From positions 104,096 to 168,095 of the forward strand of contig CAUUCF010000001.1 in the NCBI GenBank assembly GCA_963543695.1: a stretch of 64,000 bases of DNA. Direction: 5' to 3'. The notes under the pieces are model-generated. The model was not told the origin of the DNA. It was given only the letters and a program-made list of their open reading frames with translations, and searched no databases. Below are positions 43,806-54,600 of this stretch, one piece after another. Source of the stretch: CAUUCF01 sp963543695 (GTDB lineage: Bacteria > Pseudomonadota > Gammaproteobacteria > UBA9339). Every line of letters starts with the position of its first letter. Positions within the stretch are counted from its first letter, which is position 1. The translations under genes and the position numbers were made by a program.

Positions 43806-44777
43806 ATGAACAAAGAGAGGATTTGTAAAAAAGTCACGGTAGTACTGATTTTAAGTAGTTTGATTTTAAATAGTTGTAGTTTTGATAATGACTTAATTAA
43901 AAAAGAACCGAATGAAATTAATGGGTTAGCAGAAGAAAAAAGAGCAACGAATTTAACCACTGATCCGTTGATTGTTAATGATTTTCCGTACGAAGTTGAG
44001 TCTAATGTAATTGCGCCGTTTCAATTAGGGGGTAAAGCAATCAATCCTTATTTAAGTTTTACTTTTAATCGATATTTTCGAAATCATTTTCGTTACGGTG
44101 GGGAATACCGTTTATTTATGCCTTTAATACAAAATCAAGATCAGATTTTATTTTGGGACTTAAGGCTATACGAAACTAATCGGTTAGAATTTAATTCTCA
44201 TTTTGGGTTTCGATACGGTAAAGACTTGAAAAATTTGTGGGGTTTGTATTTAGGATTTGATTACCGACAAGGGCAATTAAGTAACTACCAACAGTTAGTG
44301 TTTGGAGGAGAAATTTGGTATCAAAGTTGGTTTATCGGAGGAAATTATTACCAGCCCTTTTTTAAGACCAAGCGCGTAGTAAATGGTGAACAAACTTTTT
44401 ATGAAACCGTTTTATCGGGGGGAGATTTAACTTTAGCAAAGGAGTTTAATTCTAAGTGGTCAATTTGGTTAACGGGTTATCATTTTCAACGAAAAAGGGA
44501 ATATTTAACCGGTGGTCGAGGAAGAATTGAGTATAAATGGTTTAATCGATATACCCCAGTTACTTTTTCATCAGAAATACAAAAAGATCGACGAGGTTGG
44601 CAATTTAATTTGGGATTACAATTGAAGTTGGGGCACTTTAATAACGACGGTAATCATGGTGGGGAATTAATTAGGCGAGATCCAGATATTATTTTAATTG
44701 CTCGAAATGGGGAAATTTTGGTCGATAATCAGGCAAGCTTCCATACGCAACAAAACGTTGAAACTCAAAAGTTATAA
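43806..44777 (+). CDS. Exported beta-barrel protein, inverse-autotransporter-like
   Basis: A 323-residue protein. The N-terminus is a signal with a lipobox-like LILNSC end (Cys24). From about residue 70 there is a long run of amphipathic strands: GGEYRLFMPLIQ, HFGFRYGK, GLYLGFDYRQGQL, FGGEIWYQSWFIGGNYYQPF, LSGGDLTLAKEF and WLTGYHFQRKREY. This pattern resembles the IAT_beta barrel of intimin/invasin-type proteins and their relatives in obligate intracellular bacteria. No passenger domain follows. The giant gene begins 15 bases later and is probably co-transcribed, so the barrel may serve it. Confidence 0.6.
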   Translation: MNKERICKKVTVVLILSSLILNSCSFDNDLIKKEPNEINGLAEEKRATNLTTDPLIVNDFPYEVESNVIAPFQLGGKAINPYLSFTFNRYFRNHFRYGGEYRLFMPLIQNQDQILFWDLRLYETNRLEFNSHFGFRYGKDLKNLWGLYLGFDYRQGQLSNYQQLVFGGEIWYQSWFIGGNYYQPFFKTKRVVNGEQTFYETVLSGGDLTLAKEFNSKWSIWLTGYHFQRKREYLTGGRGRIEYKWFNRYTPVTFSSEIQKDRRGWQFNLGLQLKLGHFNNDGNHGGELIRRDPDIILIARNGEILVDNQASFHTQQNVETQKL

Positions 44778-44792
44778 TATTGGCAAAATAAT

Positions 44793-47700
44793 TTGGGTAA
44801 TTTAACCGAAGAAGAATTATTAGAATATCAAAATTTTTTATTTGAAAAATTAGGGATTAACGATAAAACGCAACTTTACCAGAGAAAACGGGAAATCGTA
44901 TTAACGTGCCATCCGGATAAAACTAAAGATCCTTCAAAATATCAAGAATTTACTCGTTTTATGAAGTTTTATGATCTTTATCGGGAATTAGAAGGTTTTC
45001 AAAGACAAAAAACCAATAAACAGTTTAAGCAAACGGAAGTGTTGAATTCGCCAACGAAGTTACTTACTGGTGATCAACGAGTTTTAGAACGAAATAAAGA
45101 AGGTTGTTTAGTTTTTCAAAACGAATATTTTAAAAGGGTAAATGAACGTAATTTGATTAAAATTTCTGAATGTTTAGTTAAATATCCAGAGATGATTCCT
45201 GAATTCGCAAAAAAATATTATCGGCAGTCCAATCAAATTCCTTCTTTATGGTTATTACGTTCTTTTGAACAGTACCATGTTCTTGAAAAAAACCTTTTTT
45301 TACCGAAAAAGGTTAGTGGTGAAAAATTTAGTAATTATTTATTTTTAATTGATAAATTACCAAAGTCTTGGTTAAATTATGAAACGGAAGACTTTCTGTT
45401 ATCGGCTTTTTTAACGACAGATTTAAATTCCCAATTAGTCATTCAAAACGTTTTGAAGCGTTTAGGTCATGAGCAAAAATTATTACCGTTACAAAAATGG
45501 AAGGATTGGTGGGAAAAGAACGAACAAAACGTTAATATCGTTTTGGAACAAACGGATTTAGATTACTACGCTAATTTTTACGAAACCGTATTAGAAGGCC
45601 ATAATTTATTAGATTACCAAAGATTAAAAGAACGAGTGGTTTATCCATCGCAACGGCCGGATTGGTTAGTAAATTTTTTAAATATAGCGCGTACAGTTAA
45701 CGTTTCTTTTGCGCAACAGCAAGTGTTAAGCTTTACGTTAGAGGAAGAACGTAAACGACGTGCTTTTTTAGAAAAAGCTCAATTAACGTGGATAGAACAT
45801 TATTATTCGTTAATCCCTTTGAAACAGTTAAGCGAATTAAACTTGTATTTAGACTTTTTAGAATTTTTCCATCTTTCGGAGCAAGTTTGGCGTAATTATT
45901 TGGGGAATAATCAGGCAGACGTTGTCAAACAACAGCAATTGTTTTTATTGAAGAAATGGGTTTTCCCTCGGTGGAATTTGGACGTCAAAATTCAACAAGA
46001 ATTGGAATTGTTTTTAGATAACGAATTACCTTGGGAGACAAAATTACGTTTTTTAATGGTAGATTTTAACCGTTTGCAACAATTATTAGACGTAGTTATT
46101 TATTTAAATAATTATCGTAGTTATTTAGCTTTTTGGGCATTAGAAGATTATACCGGTAAAAATTTAAGAGCGTTATTAGAAAAGCCGTTAAACTTAACTT
46201 TAGAAAAGATACAGATTTGGTTGACATCGGTAAAACAGGGAGCTTTTTTAAATCCGGAACAATTTTGGGAACAATTTGTACAATTAAATGGTCATCAGGA
46301 AAAGATTATCGCAATTAGTAAACCGGTTTACGAAGAAACTAAAAAAGCTTATCAACTCTATCCGACTTTAAGATTGGAATCTTTTGAACAACACTTTCCA
46401 AACACTAGTTTAAAAAATAAGCCCCTTGCACGTTGGCAAGTACCTGGTGATTTAAAAGCATGTTTATTAAGTTACGGAGGCAGAAAAAACTACGCTAATT
46501 GTTTAAAAAAACAACGGCAGAATAACGATTATTATCGCTGGTTTCAAGAGGTTAATACCCAAACTTCACTTTTAGAACGATTATTAGTAATGATTGAAGC
46601 GGGAAAATTGAAATTTGGGTATATTCCTCATTTTTCCCAGTTATTTTCAGCGGTTTTACCTTTATATTTTGATAAAGGTAGTTTATTACAAATTGGTACG
46701 GGGGAAGGAAAATCTTATATCATTGCATTACATGCCCTTTTAAGAGCTACTTATCAAGCTAAAGTAGACATATCGACAACGATACCGCCTTTAAGTAAAA
46801 GAGATGCTGAAATGTATGCACCTTTTTTTGCAATGTTCGGTTTAGTAGGGGGTGAATTAAGTTGGAAAGTATGGCGAGATTTAGAAGTAGAAAACGATCA
46901 ACCGGAACGAGAAAATCGAGACTTATACCATAGTAATATTTTATATGGCGATATTGAAAGTTATATTGGAGATGATTTACAAGATGTTCATTACCATGAT
47001 TTACGGAGGAGTCGTCCATTTGATGGTGTGCATATCGTTGATGAAGTAGATTATTTATTTTTAGATCGTAATGATCATGCGGTGATGATCGGGAACAAAT
47101 TTCCAGGACACGATAGTTTTCGTTTATTGTTTATCGATTTATGGCATTTTACTAATCAGGTGCTCAATACTTTAGAAGTTAACGATGAATTTTGCGCACT
47201 CAGTAATGAGAACGAAGATTATATTGAAGATCATAACCAATTATTTAAGGTATTAGTTAAAGTTAGTAGTTTATTTCAGAATCAAACGCAGGTTCCGGTA
47301 GAAGATTGTGAAAATTGGTTATTTAATACGTTGACCGAACGCTTATTGTACCAAGGGACGATTTTATTACCTCAACATTTACATTCGTTTTTACAAAGTC
47401 AGAAAACTACGTTGATTAATAATTTAATTAATGCTTTTTATTTAGAATCGTATAAAGATTTTCTCTTAGAACGACGAGATGGTTTTACGACGTTAGAACC
47501 TATGGAGTTATCTACCGGAATCGAAATGGAAAAAGTGCGTTTAATAGGGGGATTACATACTTTTTTGTCTTTAAAACAAAACATTTTATTGCCGGAAGAA
47601 ACGATTGTCAGTTTAGAAGAAACTTACGCTTATTATTACCGAAAATATCAAAAGTTGGTTGATTTAAGTGGAACTTTAGGAACGACAAGTGATTTAAAAA

Positions 47701-50700
47701 TATTTCGAGAAATTTACAATTTAGAATCGATAATTATTCCTGCTTTTATTAGTAAAAGGGTAGTTTCTTTACCGGTTATTTGGGCTAAAAACGAGCAAGA
47801 ATGGTATTTAAAAATAGCAAGAGAAATTAATTTTTATCATCAAGCGCACCGAACCGTTTTGGTAATTATGGAGTCGATGCAAGAAGTGATGAATTTAGAA
47901 AATTGCTTATTACAGTCGTTTCCGCGCATAGGTAAACCAATTTTATACGTTAATAGTAAAAATGATGAAGATCATTTAAGTAAACAATTAGCTGAACGAG
48001 ATATTGTACTTGCGACAAACTTAGGAGGCAGAGGTACTGATTTTAAATTAAGTTACGTTTCGACCGTATTGGGAGGAGGACATTTAATAAAAACTAAGCT
48101 TTCGGCTAACAGAAGAATTGACGATCAAGCTATTGGTAGGGTAGGGCGTCAAGGTCAACCTGGTAGTTATCAATTTATTTTAAATTTAGCAACGGAATTA
48201 AGTGATGAAGCTTGCGAAGTACCGGAGCAAATAGAAAATGATCGTATAGCCGCACAGAATTTATACGATTGTTTATTTGATGTTAGAGAACAATTAGCGG
48301 AGAAAAATTATAAAGCTAATTTAGAGCAATTCAACTGGTTGCAGAAAAAACAGCGCTTAAGAGAGTTAAGAACCGAAGAAGAAAGAAATTGGTTGATGCC
48401 TTTTTTGCCGAACTTAAGTTTTGGTAAGCCAAGTAAAGAACTATTTGAAATTGGGATTTTTTTAGAGAAGGAGCGTTTATTTGCTAATAACGGAGATAAA
48501 AAAGTAGACTTGACCGATGAGGTTTTGAAATTGCGTCAAGTAACCTTCAATAATTTAAAGAAAAAAGTAATCGATACTACTTATTTATTAAATTTTTATG
48601 ATGATCAAGTTTTGCGTTTCTTATTGATTAAACACGGTTTTAGTAAAGTTTTCGGGTTAGACTTTTATTTAGCGTTACAAAAACAGGTTGAACAACAAAT
48701 AGCTATTAACGTTAATAAAGAATTAGCTGATTATTCGCCAGAACAAAAAGACAAATATTATACTTTAATTTTATTACGAGTTTTATTGAAAGAAATAGCT
48801 AAATTTGTCGATAACACGTTTGTAGAACGCATTTCCTTGCAAATCAAAGATAAGAGTCAACAGCAAGTTACGCAAGAAACGTTGTTATTGCATTTAGTTT
48901 TTCAAACTTGGTTAGAAAAAAACCAAATGTCTAGCAGACAGTTGCTTAAAAAGCAATTGGATGAAACTTGGAGTATTTTTGTTGCTAATTTAACGAAGCA
49001 ATTTGTACCTGAAGAAGCTATTAAATCATGGGTAGATCAAAAAAGAAATTTTTTACAAAAAAACCAATTGTTAAATAACGCTATTTATTATCATCAATTA
49101 GTTGAATATTATCAACATACTTATGATCCTTTAGTGGAAAAATTAAATTTTTACTATTGGACGCTAATTGCTGATGTGCCTTATCAACAAAGAATTAATT
49201 GGTGTCAAAAACAGAGTTTAACGTTAGAGCAAGACCATTATTTAGCCTGGATTAGGATTCTGTCTGCTGCTCGCTACGATTTAAATCAAGATCAACAAGG
49301 ATTAAATAAAGATATTAAAGAAAATCAGGTCAAAATTAACGAAGCAAAACAACGTTTTGTACAGCAATTAAATTCGGTAATGGACGGTATTAGCTATCAT
49401 TTAGAATTTCATAAAACTGCTTTATTAGAAATAGCTGCTCAGAACCAAGAAGAAGTAATTTTTCATTTATCTTTTATTAATCGTTTAAATCAAATTTATC
49501 AATTATGTCAAAATGATTTAATTTTAGTTAGGGATAGTAAGAAAAATGAAAAAGTGTTGTTTAAAATAGAGGACACTTTTACTGCCCAACCTTTAAATTT
49601 AACGAATATGGCGTCTAATTTAGGTTTAGATTATGACGTAACAGCCGTACCAGAAATTACCGAACTTTGTGATCGACAGTTAAAAGATAACGGTTTTCAG
49701 AAACACGTCTTATATAAAGTTAAATTACAATCAGTTTTGTTGAAAAAATTAGGTACTTTAGGAATAGGGGTATTAGAAATGGTTTGTGGTAGTGCTTTAT
49801 TACCGTTTTCCAAAGTACTTGGTTCGTCATTAATCGTTAACGGTATAGATACTACGATAAACGTTTTAAATGCGATGATAGAAGGTAAAGATTTTAGTTT
49901 TAGAGAGTTAGCCATTAATAGTTTATTAAATAGTATGGTAAATTATGCTAAATCCTTATTATTCAGTTTCCTTGACCGATTCAGTTTAGGAAGAAAGGAT
50001 AAAAGCGATCAAGCAGACCAAACCGAAAGTATAAAAGAAACAATTTTTGGAAAAATTCGTAGTAAAATTAACGATTTAGTGACTAATATGGCTTTAGATT
50101 ATTTTAATAAACAATTAGTTTTAAGAAAAGATTGGATGATTAAAGAGGTGAAGGAAAATATCAATAAAATTTCGGAACAAAATAGGGAAATTTTAAATAG
50201 AATCGTAATGTTAGATTATTTAAACGGTAATCATTTGATGAAACAACATTTCGAACAATTAAGTTTGGACGCTATAAAGCAGTTAGCTCAAGATTATTAT
50301 GCCGATAATTATCGCAAAGTAATAACCGTAGGGAATAATAGAAGGCAATTGAAAGAATTGATTGATCAAGTAGAAAAAGGATTAAGTAGTCAAAATTATG
50401 TTGCGCGTTATTACCAAAAAACGTTAGAAGATTTAGAACAACAATTACCTTCCCTGCAACAATTATTCGATAAGTTTTCAAGTCAACGTGCCGTAGAAAA
50501 GGGGATATCGATTGAAGATCGATTTAAACAAGCAACGTTAGCCGAAATACAAATAGAATTTGAAAATCGGCTTCAAGAAGAATATCAAGCGCATTTTATG
50601 ACGATGCAAGGTTGGTTAAATAATTTGGGGACGCAGTTCACTTTAAGTGTGCAGCAAAGTTTAAACAATAACTTTAAAAAATTAGAGTTAACTTCTGCTC

Positions 50701-51671
50701 ATTTACTGGTAGACAGTATTCAGCAGTACCATGTTGAACAAACTAAAGTTAAACAAGCTCAGGCGGCGAAAGAAAATATCGAAATATTAAAGAACGTCAA
50801 TGAACCAGTTAATCAACAGAATAAATTTAAGAAAAAGCCTGCCGAAGTGAATAAAAAAATATTAGATAAAAAGCGAAAACAAAGTCCTAGAAAACCTAAA
50901 GTTTCTCAACGAATATTGATCAATCATGCGTGGTTATACGATGAAGTTTTCCCGAATAAATATCCTGAACAAATAGAAGTTAAACTTGACGATTATGAAC
51001 AATTTGCATTAAAAGAACTATTAAAATCGGAACGTAGTGCTTTTTTGACCGAAGAAGAGCAGTGGCAAAAGTTTAATTTATTAATAAACCCGGTATTAGT
51101 ACCAATAGAACAAGATGAGCCCTTTTTTAAAAAAGTGAGTCATCAGGTAGAATATATCGGTAACCTTAATGACATTAAAAGTATTAACGAATATTTAAAT
51201 AAACCTTTTGAAGATCATTATTTTCGTGTGAATAATGCCAAAGAACTAATGGATAAAATGCCTCCAAATAGTTTAGTGATCGGAGAAAGACCTTTACATG
51301 GGCGTAAATTTCAAATTAAAAATCCAGATTCACTTACGAAATACACTACGAAACTAAACCGTAATTGGCGAGTGCTTCACCGTCAAATTTTTTATATTGA
51401 TGATGACGGAAAATTACACAATATAGGGTTACGTAATAATAAGGATCCTCTTTTTGAAGAAGATTTAAGTATTATTTCTGAGTATCGTTTCGGTAAAATA
51501 GCAACGAACATCGCTAATTTAAAACAGCTTACGGATGAAGCGGTGCAACGAATTAAGAATCAAAAGAAACCTAAAATGAAGTACCATTTTTTTAATTTTA
51601 ATTGTCAGCATTTATCCGAAGAGGTAATTACTTTTGTTCTTACGGAAAATGGTACTTCATATACGCCTTAA
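44793..51671 (+). CDS. Giant J-domain/SecA-like ATPase fusion with unassigned C-terminus (2,292 residues)
   Basis: The gene starts with TTG at 44793 and shows no ribosome binding site. Residues about 5-65 look like a J domain (HPDK at 40-43; later KFYDLYREL). A helical region of about 560 residues follows. Then comes a SecA-like motor: Walker A GTGEGKS (about 635-641), TTIPPLSKRDAE, LYGDIESYIGDDL, VDEVDYLFLD (about 748-758), GTLGTTSDL, TNLGGRGTD (about 1077-1082) and RRIDDQAIGRVGRQGQPGS. The domain order fits SecA NBD1-PPXD-NBD2. A long helical stretch, a hydrophobic segment (about 1650-1730), Lys-rich linkers and a C-terminal domain with FNFNCQHLSEE follow. There is no zinc tail as in housekeeping SecA. 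The role is unknown; a translocase or effector carrier is inference. Confidence 0.8.
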   Translation: MGNLTEEELLEYQNFLFEKLGINDKTQLYQRKREIVLTCHPDKTKDPSKYQEFTRFMKFYDLYRELEGFQRQKTNKQFKQTEVLNSPTKLLTGDQRVLERNKEGCLVFQNEYFKRVNERNLIKISECLVKYPEMIPEFAKKYYRQSNQIPSLWLLRSFEQYHVLEKNLFLPKKVSGEKFSNYLFLIDKLPKSWLNYETEDFLLSAFLTTDLNSQLVIQNVLKRLGHEQKLLPLQKWKDWWEKNEQNVNIVLEQTDLDYYANFYETVLEGHNLLDYQRLKERVVYPSQRPDWLVNFLNIARTVNVSFAQQQVLSFTLEEERKRRAFLEKAQLTWIEHYYSLIPLKQLSELNLYLDFLEFFHLSEQVWRNYLGNNQADVVKQQQLFLLKKWVFPRWNLDVKIQQELELFLDNELPWETKLRFLMVDFNRLQQLLDVVIYLNNYRSYLAFWALEDYTGKNLRALLEKPLNLTLEKIQIWLTSVKQGAFLNPEQFWEQFVQLNGHQEKIIAISKPVYEETKKAYQLYPTLRLESFEQHFPNTSLKNKPLARWQVPGDLKACLLSYGGRKNYANCLKKQRQNNDYYRWFQEVNTQTSLLERLLVMIEAGKLKFGYIPHFSQLFSAVLPLYFDKGSLLQIGTGEGKSYIIALHALLRATYQAKVDISTTIPPLSKRDAEMYAPFFAMFGLVGGELSWKVWRDLEVENDQPERENRDLYHSNILYGDIESYIGDDLQDVHYHDLRRSRPFDGVHIVDEVDYLFLDRNDHAVMIGNKFPGHDSFRLLFIDLWHFTNQVLNTLEVNDEFCALSNENEDYIEDHNQLFKVLVKVSSLFQNQTQVPVEDCENWLFNTLTERLLYQGTILLPQHLHSFLQSQKTTLINNLINAFYLESYKDFLLERRDGFTTLEPMELSTGIEMEKVRLIGGLHTFLSLKQNILLPEETIVSLEETYAYYYRKYQKLVDLSGTLGTTSDLKIFREIYNLESIIIPAFISKRVVSLPVIWAKNEQEWYLKIAREINFYHQAHRTVLVIMESMQEVMNLENCLLQSFPRIGKPILYVNSKNDEDHLSKQLAERDIVLATNLGGRGTDFKLSYVSTVLGGGHLIKTKLSANRRIDDQAIGRVGRQGQPGSYQFILNLATELSDEACEVPEQIENDRIAAQNLYDCLFDVREQLAEKNYKANLEQFNWLQKKQRLRELRTEEERNWLMPFLPNLSFGKPSKELFEIGIFLEKERLFANNGDKKVDLTDEVLKLRQVTFNNLKKKVIDTTYLLNFYDDQVLRFLLIKHGFSKVFGLDFYLALQKQVEQQIAINVNKELADYSPEQKDKYYTLILLRVLLKEIAKFVDNTFVERISLQIKDKSQQQVTQETLLLHLVFQTWLEKNQMSSRQLLKKQLDETWSIFVANLTKQFVPEEAIKSWVDQKRNFLQKNQLLNNAIYYHQLVEYYQHTYDPLVEKLNFYYWTLIADVPYQQRINWCQKQSLTLEQDHYLAWIRILSAARYDLNQDQQGLNKDIKENQVKINEAKQRFVQQLNSVMDGISYHLEFHKTALLEIAAQNQEEVIFHLSFINRLNQIYQLCQNDLILVRDSKKNEKVLFKIEDTFTAQPLNLTNMASNLGLDYDVTAVPEITELCDRQLKDNGFQKHVLYKVKLQSVLLKKLGTLGIGVLEMVCGSALLPFSKVLGSSLIVNGIDTTINVLNAMIEGKDFSFRELAINSLLNSMVNYAKSLLFSFLDRFSLGRKDKSDQADQTESIKETIFGKIRSKINDLVTNMALDYFNKQLVLRKDWMIKEVKENINKISEQNREILNRIVMLDYLNGNHLMKQHFEQLSLDAIKQLAQDYYADNYRKVITVGNNRRQLKELIDQVEKGLSSQNYVARYYQKTLEDLEQQLPSLQQLFDKFSSQRAVEKGISIEDRFKQATLAEIQIEFENRLQEEYQAHFMTMQGWLNNLGTQFTLSVQQSLNNNFKKLELTSAHLLVDSIQQYHVEQTKVKQAQAAKENIEILKNVNEPVNQQNKFKKKPAEVNKKILDKKRKQSPRKPKVSQRILINHAWLYDEVFPNKYPEQIEVKLDDYEQFALKELLKSERSAFLTEEEQWQKFNLLINPVLVPIEQDEPFFKKVSHQVEYIGNLNDIKSINEYLNKPFEDHYFRVNNAKELMDKMPPNSLVIGERPLHGRKFQIKNPDSLTKYTTKLNRNWRVLHRQIFYIDDDGKLHNIGLRNNKDPLFEEDLSIISEYRFGKIATNIANLKQLTDEAVQRIKNQKKPKMKYHFFNFNCQHLSEEVITFVLTENGTSYTP

Positions 51672-51693
51672 GATTTTTAAATTTTAAGGCGTA
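51662..51693. terminator. Hairpin across two convergent stop codons
   Basis: A perfect 10-bp stem TACGCCTTAA/TTAAGGCGTA with a 12-base T/A-rich loop spans the last codons of both the giant gene and the autotransporter. It has U-rich bases in its loop, not after the stem, so it is not a classic intrinsic terminator, but it may block both transcripts. Confidence 0.5.
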
Positions 51694-54600
51694 AACCAAC
51701 TACTAGATCAACTCCATTAATGCCGCCGTTTTTAACAGTACTTTGTAAGAAAGTTACCCATTTATCGTTATAAGTTTTTTGTACTCCTGCTCCGTATTGA
51801 ACGTACGGCTTTAACGATAGAGCCGTTAATTGTTCTTGATTCAAGATAAAGTTCGTTTTTTTATCAAGGAAATTCCAAACCATACTCACCGTCATATAAG
51901 GTTGCCAGTTATTTTTTAAATTAGCAATGAAGTTAATTTCAGGGATTAACTGCATAGTATGTAAAGGACTGGATTTAATATTTACTTGAGCAACATGCGT
52001 ATAATTAAAATTATTGATAAAGATGTAACTAATGAATAAAGAAGGCTGAACGATTAATTTACCTTGATTTAGTTCAAAATTATAACCGGTTTTAGAGGCT
52101 GCACCAGCGGTTAAAGTAGTACAAACGTCTTTACCGTATTCGGTATAAGAATGTCCTGCGCTAGTAGTAGTAGAGAGAGTTAAGCCGCTAAAGAAATTTC
52201 TTTTGTATAACGTACCAGTGATTCCTAAAGAACCTCCTAGTTGATCCATTTGAATGCCGCTATAATTCTGATGGGAACCATTATACCCGATAAAAGCCGA
52301 CAATAATCCTTGGTATTCGTTACCTAGATCATAGAGAGCAGTATCTCCTCCGATAAAAGATCCGTACGCCGTATTAGCAACGCGATAGTGATCATTTAGG
52401 CGAATAGATTGGAAAGAAGTATACGGTTTAATCCAAAAAGATGGGGATGACATACTGTTAGCTCCTCCATTATGGACAGTTTTACCGTTACTCAATTTGG
52501 AATGAAGGTTATATTTGGTATATCGTTCCATATGGAAGAAACCGGCCTGTAGAGCTTCTAATTGTACGAGTAAACCTCCTACTTGAGTTGATATGCTGGC
52601 AGACATAGTTTCTGGACTAGATTTATCAGGTTGTTTCGTAAAAATTAATTCTCCATCTGTTCCGTACGATACTCTATATTGGTGAGTTTCGCCGTTAACG
52701 ATTTTCGCTTCGTCGCTTAAAATGAGATGTTTCCTATTTCTTAGTAAATTATTAGCGATCCTTATTGGAGTATGTATTTGATTGGTATCGCTCAATAGGT
52801 TTAAACTTTGTTGGTTAATGAGCAAATGACCGTGTTCAGTAGTATTGATTTGTTCTAACACTTCAATAGTGTCAGCCTGTTGGTTGGCTAAATCGATATC
52901 GACGTTAAAAAATATTTGGCCGTTTAAAGTTAAATCGTTGAAAGTTAATTTTTGGAAATTAAAACTATCGCTATTTTTGAGCTTTTGAAGAACAACAGTA
53001 TTACTGTGCCGAGCTTTTCTTGTGTTTTGAATAGATTCAAGGTCCTTTTGTAAATTAATTACAGTTTTATCAGAAAAAGTTCCTGTGTTGAGTTGAACGG
53101 AGCTATTATTTGCTTTAAATTCTCCAGCTTTAATTACTAGGTTACCGTTAGTAAAATTAGGATTATTCGTTGCAATAAGCGCAGCTGAACCATTTTTAAT
53201 TAAAAAACCGTCACCATTTAATTTTTTGAAAAGAACATCGTTAGGTTCATCGTTGGTAATTTCTAAAGTAGCGTTTGGTTGAATTCGTATTATGTTACTA
53301 TTAATGAAACTTTGATTGGTAACGTTACGTTGTAAAGTACCTTTTTCGATATAGAAGCTTCCGTTAAATCCGCTAAAAATTTCATCATTACCAATCAGTG
53401 CTAAAGTACCGTCTCCTTCTTTATAAAACTTCGTGTTTTCAGATCCGGCTAGTTGTTTAAAAGTATTGGTATAATCTTTTTGAATATCAACGGTTAATGA
53501 CGAATTTCCCGAAAGTTTAATCGTTCCGTTAATAAAAGAAGAATTTTGGTCATCGTTGAACGTGTATTTTACGGAACCGGCTTGGATATTCAATTCTCCG
53601 TTAAAATTGATGTTGTTACCAGTAAACGTTAAGGTGCCATTTCCATTTTTATTTAATGTTCCTTCTCCAGTAAGATTGCAAATTTGATCCGGATCGTTGT
53701 TTTCGAATTTTAAATTTCCATAAAGGTAAACTGGTCCCGTAACGAAATTATTGCTACCAGATTGGATATATTGTACGGTACCGTATGTTTCAATATAAAA
53801 GTTTCCATAGAATTGATTATTAACGCCACTTAAAACTAAATATGCGTTCTTTTTTACTGAAACTGCTGGATTGGTACTTTCATTATTACTTTTTATTCCA
53901 CTTAAGATCTGTATTTTATTTTCTTCACTATCGAAATTACTTCCGTTAGTTTTTTGAAAGGGGTTTAAAGTTAAATAGCCATCGTTTAAAAAGATATCAT
54001 TTGATTGGTTATTTGCAGCATTATTCTTAAAAATTACACCCGATTGGATTTCAAGGTCTTGTTTGTTGACATATAATGCTCCACCTTCCGTAGTAGCGTA
54101 ATTATTTTTAAATTCTGTATTTATAAGGGTAATTTTTGATTTTTGACCAACATAAATTGCTCCACCATAACCATATTGAGCAATAGCTTTATTATCAGTA
54201 AACAAGGAATTAATAATTTTATTTCCATCTTCGTTTCCAGCAGAGTGATAGAAATAAAGAGCACCCCCATAGGCGTGCTCTTTAGCTTGTGCTACATTTC
54301 CTGTAAAAGTAGTTTCTTCAATATTTCCTAAAAAGATATTGGCAGTCTTGTTCTCGTCATTACTAATGAAAATTGCACCACCGTAAGCATCTTTTTCGTT
54401 AGCTTTTGCTGTATTTTGGGTAAATACAGATTGTGTTATATCTCCGAAAAATATATCTCCTCGTTCAATTTCTGGACAGCCAGAAGAGATCGCTCCTCCG
54501 TGGGCGTTGTTAGTTTCTGACGTAATGGTATTATTTTCAAAATTAGATTGATCGATATTTCCTATTCCTTCGTTATAAATAACTCCTCCATAAAGATCAG

